A stretch of DNA of 35,737 nucleotides. Origin: CAVQMB01 sp963713445 (GTDB lineage: Bacteria > Pseudomonadota > Gammaproteobacteria > Competibacterales > Competibacteraceae). The DNA lies in NCBI GenBank assembly GCA_963713445.1, contig CAVQMB010000035.1:1-35737 (forward strand), in the 5' to 3' direction. A program made the translations under genes and the position numbers. Below, piece after piece: positions 8,216 to 14,391 of the stretch. The notes beneath the pieces were generated by a model that worked only from the letters and a program-made list of their open reading frames with translations, was not told the origin of the DNA and searched no databases. Every line of letters starts with the position of its first letter. The first letter of the stretch is position 1.

Positions 8216-9070
8216 ATGCCGACCAATCAATCGATCGCGTACTGCAACGGCTCGTTTCAGCCGCTTGGTGACGTTCGCATCTCACCGCTCGATCGTGGTT
8301 TCCTGTTTGCCGATGGGGTCTACGAGGTCGTGCCGGTCTATCGGGGACGACTGTTCCGTTTGCCGCAGCATCTGGAACGTCTGCGCAGCAGTTTGGGTGG
8401 TATCAGGCTGGCCGTCGAGCGAGACTGGGCCGCATTATTGGAAGAACTGGTGGTGCGCAATGGTGGTGGTGATCTGGCGGTCTATCTGCAAGTGACCCGG
8501 GGGGCTCCACCGGCTCGTGATCATGCCTTTCCGACAGCTACTGAGCCGACGGTTTTCGCTATGGCCGGGCCGCTCAAGGGGCCCGATGAACGCTCGCTGA
8601 GCGACGGCATCAGCACTATCACGGTTCCGGATGGGCGCTGGCATGCCTGCCACATCAAGAGTGTTGCCTTGCTGGCCAATGTGCTGGCTCGCCAGCAGGC
8701 TGTCGAGCTGGGCGCCGACGACGCCATTCTGATTCGTGACGGCGTGGTATTGGAAACGTCGGCAGGTAACCTGTTCGTCATTGTTGACGGCGTCATCCAC
8801 ACGGCACCCAAGGATCATCGCATCCTGCCCGGTATCACCCGGGATCTACTGCTGGAGCTTGCCGCCGCACACGGCATGCCATATCGCGAACAGGATATCC
8901 CGGCTGCGCTGCTGGCGCGGGCCGACGAAGTCTGGACTAGCAGCAGCACCAAGGAAGTGATGGCGATAACCCGAATTGACGGTCGCGCGGTGGGCGACGG
9001 GCGGCCGGGGCCGGTGTGGCAACAGATGTGGCAGCGGTTGCAGAGCTACAAACGTAGCGCTGCGAACTGA
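8216..9070 (+). CDS. dat: D-amino acid aminotransferase (class IV PLP enzyme)
   Basis: A 284-residue class IV aminotransferase. The PLP lysine is K148 in HIKSVALLANVLARQ, and the phosphate-binding ETSAGNLF block and the terminal SSSTKEVMAI block are present. These fit D-alanine/D-glutamate aminotransferases more closely than branched-chain enzymes, because the conserved RGFLFADGVYEVVPVYRG start is typical of the D-amino acid type. It would interconvert D-Ala and D-Glu, both wall precursors. In Pseudomonas-like genomes the same gene sits between the PBP5 gene and lipB. Here it is 34 bp after the PBP5-like gene and 35 bp before lipB. 4-amino-4-deoxychorismate lyase is a less likely alternative. 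Confidence 0.85.
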   Translation: MPTNQSIAYCNGSFQPLGDVRISPLDRGFLFADGVYEVVPVYRGRLFRLPQHLERLRSSLGGIRLAVERDWAALLEELVVRNGGGDLAVYLQVTRGAPPARDHAFPTATEPTVFAMAGPLKGPDERSLSDGISTITVPDGRWHACHIKSVALLANVLARQQAVELGADDAILIRDGVVLETSAGNLFVIVDGVIHTAPKDHRILPGITRDLLLELAAAHGMPYREQDIPAALLARADEVWTSSSTKEVMAITRIDGRAVGDGRPGPVWQQMWQRLQSYKRSAAN

Positions 9071-9105
9071 CGGTCGCAACCGGTGCTGGCGACGCGGTAG
9101 GTGCG

Positions 9106-9774
9106 GTGGCCGAGCTGATCGTACGCGAGCTTGGTATTCGCCGGTACGCGCCGGTGCTCGCCGCCATGCGGTCGTTTACCGAAAGTCGCGACGAATCCAC
9201 CACGGATGAACTGTGGCTGCTGCAGCACTATCCGGTATTCACACAGGGCTTGAACGGCAAGCCGGAACATGTGCTGGCACCCGGCGATATTCCGGTCGTG
9301 CAGATTGACCGCGGTGGCCAGGTGACTTACCACGGACCGGGCCAGCTCGTGCTGTATTGCCTGCTTGATATGCGCCGGCGCGAACTGGGTGTGCGCGAGT
9401 TGGTCACAACACTGGAACGATGTGTGATCGATCTGGCCGCCGGTTACGGCATTACCGGATACGGTCAGCGGGCGGCTCCGGGTGTTTATGTGGCGGGTCG
9501 CAAGCTGGCGTCATTGGGACTGAGAGTGCGACGTGGGCGGTGTTATCATGGTCTTAGTGTGAACGTTGCCATGGACCTGGAGCCGTTCAGTCGTATCAAC
9601 CCCTGTGGCCATGCTGGGTTGATTATGACCCAGTTTAGTGAACTTGATGTTGATTTCAGTATGCAAAAAATCGGAGACGATTTGTTGCGTATTATGATGT
9701 ATCATTTGGGCTATGATCTCAGGGATCGTCTGGGGTCGTTACCCGAGCCTGAGCAGGAAACCCACCATGTCTGA
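9106..9774 (+). CDS. lipB: Octanoyl-[acyl-carrier-protein]:protein N-octanoyltransferase
   Basis: A 222-residue LipB, which moves octanoate from acyl carrier protein to the lipoyl domains of 2-oxoacid dehydrogenases and GcvH. The substrate-pocket motif GGQVTYHGPGQLVLY is intact, as are the catalytic pair K133 (VAGRKLASLG) and C167 (RINPCGHAG). It starts with GTG at 9106, which gives the normal N-terminus. The last 8 bases overlap lipA, so lipB and lipA are translationally coupled. In many relatives a ybeD (DUF493) gene lies just upstream of lipB. It is absent here, and only 35 bp separate lipB from the aminotransferase. Confidence 0.96.
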   Translation: MAELIVRELGIRRYAPVLAAMRSFTESRDESTTDELWLLQHYPVFTQGLNGKPEHVLAPGDIPVVQIDRGGQVTYHGPGQLVLYCLLDMRRRELGVRELVTTLERCVIDLAAGYGITGYGQRAAPGVYVAGRKLASLGLRVRRGRCYHGLSVNVAMDLEPFSRINPCGHAGLIMTQFSELDVDFSMQKIGDDLLRIMMYHLGYDLRDRLGSLPEPEQETHHV

Positions 9775-10744
9775 AGCCAACGCCAGCCGTCCAAAGTCCG
9801 CTTCCATCCAACGCGGCGCAAAGCTGCGCGGCGCTGACAAAATGGCCCGAATTCCGGTCAAAATTGAACCGACACCGCCTGAGCGTCGGCTACGCAAGCC
9901 AGACTGGATTCGTGCCAAGTTTCCCGGTACACCGGAGGTCCAACGGCTCAAGCAGGTGCTGCGTGACAATCGTCTGCACACGGTCTGTGAAGAAGCGAGC
10001 TGTCCGAATCTGGGTGAATGCTTCGGCCACGGTACCGCCACCTTCATGATCATGGGCGATATCTGCACCCGGCGTTGTCCTTTCTGCGACGTTGCCCACG
10101 GTCGACCGAATGCCCTGGATCAGGACGAACCGCTCAATCTGGCCCGGACCGTGCAGGCGATGGGTTTACGTTATGTGGTCATTACTTCGGTGGATCGCGA
10201 TGATCTGCGTGACGGCGGTGCCGGCCATTTCGTCGCCTGCATTCAGGCGTTGCGGGCGCGCTGTCCGGAACTGACAATCGAGATTCTAACGCCTGATTTT
10301 CGCGGTCGTATGGAGGTGGCTCTGGCTCTCATGGAACAGGTGCCGCCGGACGTGTTCAACCATAATCTGGAAACTGTGCCACGTCTGTATAAGCGTTCGC
10401 GACCGGGCTCTGATTACCAGTACTCGCTTAATCTGCTCAAGCAGTTCAAGGCACACCAGCCGCAAGTGGCCACCAAGTCTGGGTTGATGCTGGGTCTGGG
10501 TGAAACCCTGGACGAGGTGCGGGAGGTCATGCAGGACCTGCGGGCGCACGCTGTCGACATGCTGACGCTGGGGCAGTATTTGCAGCCGAGCAGCTATCAT
10601 CTTCCGGTCGAGCGCTACGTCACCCCGGCGGAATTCGATGATCTGCGCCGTGCGGGAGAGGCTATGGGGTTTGCCCATGTTGCCTCTGGTCCCATGGTGC
10701 GGTCCTCCTATCATGCTGATCGACAGGCCCAGGGTGTGGTCTAG
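9767..10744 (+). CDS. lipA: Lipoyl synthase
   Basis: A 325-residue radical SAM enzyme that inserts two sulfurs into octanoyl groups. Both iron-sulfur clusters are supported: the auxiliary cluster by CEEASCPNLGEC (C74, C79, C85) and the radical SAM cluster by CTRRCPFC (C100, C104, C107). The C-terminal RSSYHAD block supplies the serine ligand of the auxiliary cluster. The frame is open from 9713, but I chose the ATG at 9767 because an AGGA ribosome-binding site precedes it and this start gives the familiar short lead-in. It overlaps the lipB stop by 8 bases. No gene follows for 334 bp. Confidence 0.97.
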   Translation: MSEANASRPKSASIQRGAKLRGADKMARIPVKIEPTPPERRLRKPDWIRAKFPGTPEVQRLKQVLRDNRLHTVCEEASCPNLGECFGHGTATFMIMGDICTRRCPFCDVAHGRPNALDQDEPLNLARTVQAMGLRYVVITSVDRDDLRDGGAGHFVACIQALRARCPELTIEILTPDFRGRMEVALALMEQVPPDVFNHNLETVPRLYKRSRPGSDYQYSLNLLKQFKAHQPQVATKSGLMLGLGETLDEVREVMQDLRAHAVDMLTLGQYLQPSSYHLPVERYVTPAEFDDLRRAGEAMGFAHVASGPMVRSSYHADRQAQGVV

Positions 10745-10961
10745 CGGGCCGGCACTTGACCGCCTCTGCGCCATTGACATAGTCTTCCCTGCTATGACGC
10801 ATTCAACGGCAACCAGAAGACGGCTTGGTCGTGTGGCATTACCCCGTAAGTGCCGGCGGGCAGTGTCATGGTTACCGCGTCTCAGGATGGTTCGAATGCC
10901 AGCCACTGATGCCACCATTCCAGCTGTTCACGCCAGCGCCCGGGCGCGTAACGCCGGCTGC

Positions 10962-11006
10962 ATGGTCCTCGCGCTAGTGCGACTTACCGGCGGCCGTCGG
11001 GTCTAG
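10962..11006 (+). CDS. Possible leader peptide of leuA (14 codons)
   Basis: ATG at 10962 opens a 14-codon frame, MVLALVRLTGGRRV, stopping at TAG 11004-11006. Six of 14 residues are Leu or Val, and one Leu codon is CTA. The frame ends inside the first complementary block of the attenuator-like structure, as expected for a ribosome-sensing leader. The C-terminal part (VRLTGG) loosely resembles the VRFTGL of the E. coli leu leader. The weak points are that no good ribosome-binding site precedes this ATG, and that the same frame extends upstream, so a longer peptide is possible. Treat as a hypothesis. Confidence 0.25.
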   Translation: MVLALVRLTGGRRV

Positions 11007-11035
11007 TGGCCGCCCGGCGGCCGTAGTGGGGCCGC
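10990..11035 (+). promoter_or_regulatory. leuA: Attenuator-like set of mutually exclusive hairpins upstream of leuA
   Basis: Four 6-base blocks alternate: gcggcc (10990-10995), ggccgc (11008-11013), gcggcc (11017-11022), ggccgc (11030-11035). Blocks 1:2, 2:3 and 3:4 can each pair perfectly, but not all together. This is the pause/antiterminator/terminator logic of amino-acid attenuators. The possible leader peptide ends between blocks 1 and 2. After block 4 comes ttgttgagtc, which is not a strong U-tract, so a terminator is not assured and the switch could act on translation. High GC makes chance pairing easier than in an AT-rich genome. Confidence 0.35.
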
Positions 11036-11078
11036 TTGTTGAGTCAATTAGTTTTGCCGCTGTCGTGAGGAAACTGCC

Positions 11079-12797
11079 ATGCTGAAGCAACCCGATCAGA
11101 AATACCGTCCGTTCGAACCCGTTAATCTTCCTGACCGGCATTGGCCTTCGCGCGTAATCGACCAGCCGCCGATCTGGTGCAGTGTTGATTTGCGGGACGG
11201 CAATCAGGCCTTGATCGAGCCCATGGGGCCCGAGCGCAAGCGGCGCATGTTCGAGTTGTTGGTGCAGCTTGGTTTCAAGCAGATCGAGGTAGGTTTCCCA
11301 TCTGCTTCGCAGACCGATTTCGACTTCGTGCGGCAGCTGATCGAGGAGGAGCTGATCCCGTCCGATGTGACGATTCAGGTGCTGACTCAGGCGCGTGAAA
11401 ACCTGATCGAGCGTACTTTCGAGTCACTGGCCGGTGCCCCGCGTGCCATCGTCCACGTTTACAACGCCACCGCACCGCTGTTCCGACGGGTGGTATTCAA
11501 TACCGATGTCGATGGGGCCATCGACATCGCCGCGCGCGCCGCGGGTCATATCAAGACGCTGGCGGCGTCCCGTCCAGAGACCGAGTGGCATTTTCAGTAT
11601 TCCCCGGAGCTTTTTACCAACACCGAGTTGGAGGTGTCCAAGGCAGCCTGTGAGGCGGTCATGGATGTCTACCAGCCAACCCCGGACAAGCCGCTGATTT
11701 TCAACCTGCCGGCGACTGTCGAGGCGGCATCGGCCAACGTTTACGCCGATCAGATCGAATGGTTTTGCCGCAACATTAAGCAGCGCGACAGCGTGATCGT
11801 GAGTCTGCACCCACACAACGATCGGGGCACCGCAGTGGCGGCGGCCGAACTGGGCGTAATGGCGGGCGCCGACCGTGTCGAGGGTACCTTATTCGGCAAC
11901 GGGGAGCGTACCGGGAACGTTGATATCGTGACTCTGGCACTGAATCTCTATACCCAGGGTGTGGACCCGAAACTTGATTTGTCGGATATCAACGATGTTG
12001 TCCGTTGCGTCGAGTATTGCAACCAGTTGCCGGTGCATCCGCGCCATCCCTATGGAGGCGAATTGGTTTTCACCGCGTTTTCGGGGTCGCACCAGGATGC
12101 CATCAAGAAGGGCTTCACGGCGCGCCAGAAGTCCAACAGCGGTGTCTGGGAGATGCCTTACCTGCCGGTCGATCCGCAGGACCTGGGTCGCAGTTATGAA
12201 GCGGTGATCCGGGTCAACAGCCAATCCGGCAAAGGTGGCATCAGCTACCTGCTGGAGCAGGATTACGGACTGCAGTTGCCACGCTTGCTGCAGGTCGAGT
12301 TCTCCAACGTGGTGCAGTACATCGCCGACGAGACCGGCAAGGAGATGAGCTCGGCCCAGATCTGGGAAGCCTTCCGGGGCGAATACCTGACCATTGATGA
12401 ACCGTTCGGCTTCATCGAATACCGCACCAAGCCGGATACCCATGCCGCCGAGGTGCGCCAGATCACCGCCAAGGTGCTCGACCGGGGTCAGGAACGCATT
12501 ATTACGGGCCGTGGCAACGGACCTATCGATGCCTTCCTGGATGCCTTGTCGCAGCACTGCGGGGTCGATCTGCGCGTGGTCGATTACCGGGAGCATGCAG
12601 TGGGCCGGTCGGCGCAGCATGGTGACGCCACTGCCGTCGCCTATCTGCAGTTGCAGGATGCCCACGGCGAGACATTTTTCGGTGTCGGTTTGCACAAGAA
12701 CATCGTGGCTGCGTCCCTGCATGCGGTGATCAGTGCGGTCAACCGCTCGCAGCGGGGCCACGGTGTCGCCGGGCTCGAGGCCGCGCGCTCGGCCTGA
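11079..12797 (+). CDS. leuA: 2-isopropylmalate synthase (long form)
   Basis: A 572-residue enzyme that condenses acetyl-CoA with 2-oxoisovalerate, the first committed step of leucine synthesis. The length and sequence are those of the longer LeuA subgroup found in Mycobacterium and Pseudomonas, not the E. coli type. A TIM barrel covers about residues 30-310, with metal ligand D40 in VDLRDGNQ and the H244-P-H246-N247 motif, plus GNGERTGN. A linker follows, then a C-terminal LeuA dimer regulatory domain (about 430-560) where leucine normally binds for feedback inhibition. GTGAGG precedes the ATG at 11079. It stands alone in its transcript apart from a possible link to the downstream kinase, 120 bp away with hairpins between. 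Confidence 0.96.
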   Translation: MLKQPDQKYRPFEPVNLPDRHWPSRVIDQPPIWCSVDLRDGNQALIEPMGPERKRRMFELLVQLGFKQIEVGFPSASQTDFDFVRQLIEEELIPSDVTIQVLTQARENLIERTFESLAGAPRAIVHVYNATAPLFRRVVFNTDVDGAIDIAARAAGHIKTLAASRPETEWHFQYSPELFTNTELEVSKAACEAVMDVYQPTPDKPLIFNLPATVEAASANVYADQIEWFCRNIKQRDSVIVSLHPHNDRGTAVAAAELGVMAGADRVEGTLFGNGERTGNVDIVTLALNLYTQGVDPKLDLSDINDVVRCVEYCNQLPVHPRHPYGGELVFTAFSGSHQDAIKKGFTARQKSNSGVWEMPYLPVDPQDLGRSYEAVIRVNSQSGKGGISYLLEQDYGLQLPRLLQVEFSNVVQYIADETGKEMSSAQIWEAFRGEYLTIDEPFGFIEYRTKPDTHAAEVRQITAKVLDRGQERIITGRGNGPIDAFLDALSQHCGVDLRVVDYREHAVGRSAQHGDATAVAYLQLQDAHGETFFGVGLHKNIVAASLHAVISAVNRSQRGHGVAGLEAARSA

Positions 12798-12809
12798 ATC
12801 GCCTATCCG

Positions 12810-12842
12810 TGCCGGCGTCCGGTTTCGCTACCGGTGCCGGCA
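12810..12842 (+). terminator. Hairpin after leuA
   Basis: tgccggc (12810-12816) pairs with gccggca (12836-12842), and inside it ccggt pairs with accgg around a ttcgct loop, giving a long nested stem just after the leuA stop. There is no U-tract, so it could be a weak intrinsic terminator or an RNA-stabilising stem. Confidence 0.35.
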
Positions 12843-12857
12843 GGCTGAATTCCTGGT

Positions 12858-12881
12858 GGCCGGGGGTGTGGTTCCCCGGCC
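12858..12881 (+). terminator. Second hairpin in the leuA-kinase spacer
   Basis: ggccgggg (12858-12865) pairs perfectly with ccccggcc (12874-12881) around an 8-base loop. It has no U-tract. Together with the preceding stem it separates leuA from the kinase gene, suggesting partial termination or independent expression of the kinase. Confidence 0.35.
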
Positions 12882-12917
12882 GTGTCAGTGTCCGCTGGCA
12901 GCGAGAGGATGTTGCCC

Positions 12918-13943
12918 ATGGCTACTGATTCAGCCTCCATCGACCGACTGACGCCGAATCTGCGCGTGCTCCTGCGCCACCATGGCCGGCCGATCCTGAT
13001 CGGCGTTGCCGGTGACAGTGGCAGCGGGAAGACCACCTACACCAACGGACTGCGGCGCATGCTGGGCGCCGACATTGTCGGTACGCTGGCCACCGACGGT
13101 TATCACAAGGAGAACCGTGAGCAGCGCCGGCGCAGCGGTTGTATTCCGCTGGATCCCGAGGCCAACCACCTGAATCTGCTGCAGCAGCATCTGGAGGAAC
13201 TCCGGCAAGGACACGCCGTGAATGTGCCGGTGTACGACCACTACACAGGTGACTTCGACAGCGCGCGGCGGTTTACGCCGCCGCCCATTGTTGTGGTGGA
13301 GGGGCTGCATGCACTGTATCCGCAGTTTCTTCCACTGCTTGATTTCACGGTATTCGTCGAACCCGACCGGGCTATCAAGCAGCGCTGGAAGATTGCCCGT
13401 GATATGGCCTACCGCGGTCACGCGGTCGATTATCTCACCGAAGAGATTCGCCGTCGGGAATCCGGTTACAAGCGCTGGATCGAGTTTCAGAAGACTGACG
13501 CCGATGTGGTCATCAAGATTCATCGCAGCCGTTTGCCGGAACTCGCCGAACAACAACTGCTCGGTGAGCTACCGTCTGTCTGCTACCACATGGAGCTGAT
13601 TTTCAGGCCGATTCGCATGCCACTGCCCGCGTTGCGGTTGCCGCTGAATCTGGCCCGTATGCTGGGCGCGGAACCGAACCCGTTCATGTTTTGCGTGGTG
13701 CCCCGGAACTACTGGGGGCGCCGTGCCAACGCCGTGCATCTGGATGGGGTCATGACCCGTCGCAGTGTCGCTGCGCTGGAGCGCCAGATCGTCGAATTTA
13801 CCGGTATCCCTCCCACCGTGGGCGACGGCGGCCCCCAGCACGAACGGGTATCCGCCATTCAGTTCACCCAATTGCTGGTGTTATGGCCTACTCTCGAACA
13901 CATCGCCCATCAGCTGGGCTGGCGTCGCCAATCGGCCGGCTGA
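12918..13943 (+). CDS. Phosphoribulokinase/uridine kinase-family protein, class II PRK-like
   Basis: A 341-residue P-loop kinase. The Walker A motif is GDSGSGKTT (residues 32-40). The TDGYH and GCIPLDPEANHLNLL blocks, then NVPVYDHYTG and VVVEGLHALYP, follow the order of plant/cyanobacterial class II phosphoribulokinases (CLDDYH, ALDPRAN, PIYNHETG, VVEGLHPLY). RWKIARDMAYRGH matches the WKIQRDMAERGH of that class. True PRK makes ribulose 1,5-bisphosphate for the Calvin cycle, but no RuBisCO or other Calvin gene is in the window. The two thioredoxin-regulated cysteines of plant PRK are not present (Ser in the P-loop, no Cys before the DGYH block). The start at ATG 12918 is supported by GAGAGGA about 7 bases upstream. 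The exact substrate is not certain. Confidence 0.75.
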   Translation: MATDSASIDRLTPNLRVLLRHHGRPILIGVAGDSGSGKTTYTNGLRRMLGADIVGTLATDGYHKENREQRRRSGCIPLDPEANHLNLLQQHLEELRQGHAVNVPVYDHYTGDFDSARRFTPPPIVVVEGLHALYPQFLPLLDFTVFVEPDRAIKQRWKIARDMAYRGHAVDYLTEEIRRRESGYKRWIEFQKTDADVVIKIHRSRLPELAEQQLLGELPSVCYHMELIFRPIRMPLPALRLPLNLARMLGAEPNPFMFCVVPRNYWGRRANAVHLDGVMTRRSVAALERQIVEFTGIPPTVGDGGPQHERVSAIQFTQLLVLWPTLEHIAHQLGWRRQSAG

Positions 13944-13951
13944 TCCGGTCG

Positions 13952-13983
13952 CGGCCAGTCGCTTTTCAGGCTACGACTGGCCG
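13952..13983 (+). terminator. Hairpin between convergent kinase and entericidin genes
   Basis: cggccagtcg (13952-13961) and cgactggccg (13974-13983) form a perfect 10-bp stem with a 12-base loop, placed exactly between the two convergent stop codons. It lacks a U-tract on either strand. Its location makes it a plausible bidirectional terminator. Confidence 0.5.
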
Positions 13984-13991
13984 ATAACAGA

Positions 13992-14138
13992 TTAGTAGGT
14001 TTTGTTCTTGGCTGCTTCTTTATCGATTTTGCTGCCGGCGGCTTTGATATCCTTGCCCGCGCCCTGGACGGTGTTGCATGCGCTTAGCGAAGCGCCCAGG
14101 AAACAGCCCAGCATCAGTACTGCGAAAAGTCTTTTCAT
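13992..14138 (-). CDS. ecnB: Entericidin A/B-family small lipoprotein
   Basis: A 48-residue lipoprotein. A signal peptide (MKRLFAVLMLGCFLGASLSA) ends in a lipobox with Cys21. The short mature part, CNTVQGAGKDIKAAGSKIDK plus a lysine-rich tail, is the entericidin pattern (CNTxxGxGKDI). Entericidin B of E. coli is a bacteriolytic lipoprotein induced in stationary phase and is called the toxin of the EcnAB pair. No EcnA partner is seen here. The frame is open to 14240, but I chose the ATG at 14138 because a GGAG ribosome-binding site and the signal peptide start fit there. A good promoter lies upstream. The family call is firm, but the choice of B over A is tentative. Confidence 0.85.
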   Translation of the reverse strand: MKRLFAVLMLGCFLGASLSACNTVQGAGKDIKAAGSKIDKEAAKNKTY

Positions 14139-14206
14139 TGTGTTGGCTCCAGCATGATCAAATTCAGAATATTTTCCCGGGTCGGTCGAAATCGACGCCA
14201 GCCGAA

Positions 14207-14235
14207 AATATAGCGCCATCGCTGATGGCCGGCAA
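14207..14235 (-). promoter_or_regulatory. Candidate sigma70/sigmaS promoter for the entericidin gene
   Basis: On the minus strand TTGCCG (14235-14230) and TATATT (14212-14207) are separated by exactly 17 bases and lie about 70 bases before the start codon. The -10 box matches 5 of 6 consensus bases. The rest of the 253 bp between this gene and the protease gene shows no other coding signal. Confidence 0.5.
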
Positions 14236-14363
14236 AGCACTCGATCTGTTCCGCCGCTACGCTGTGATGTGCCGTGGCCATCCGGAGTGGGTATTTTCCC
14301 CGGGAATCACCCCACCAGCGGCGAAGCGCTGCTGTCAGGTGCGCCGCCGAGGCGGTTCCGCGA

Positions 14364-14383
14364 GCCGGCGGGCGCCCGCCGGC
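14364..14383. repeat. Perfect 20-bp GC-only palindrome
   Basis: gccggcgggc followed directly by its reverse complement, 9 bp after the protease stop codon on the minus strand. As RNA it would form a very stable hairpin with almost no loop. It lacks a U-tract, so it may be a terminator-like or mRNA-stabilising stem for the protease transcript, or a single copy of a dispersed palindromic repeat. Only one copy is in the window. Confidence 0.45.
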
Positions 14384-14391
14384 AGTCGCTG

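Larger units (their letters stand above)
10745..11078 (+). other. Long intergenic leader between lipA and leuA
   Basis: 334 bp with no convincing large gene. A perfect TTGACA lies at 10774-10779 without a well-spaced -10 box. An open frame in this region (10889-11006) ends in a short Leu/Val-rich stretch. The last 90 bases hold four alternating complementary GC blocks, described separately. A GAGG ribosome-binding site sits just before leuA. The length and structure suggest that leuA expression is controlled in its leader. Confidence 0.5.

Noticed and set aside
10638..10961. A 122-residue frame overlapping the end of lipA
   Set aside because: The part within lipA is a shadow, and the remainder is Arg/Ala-rich without a family. 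Only the last 14 codons are kept, as a tentative leader peptide.
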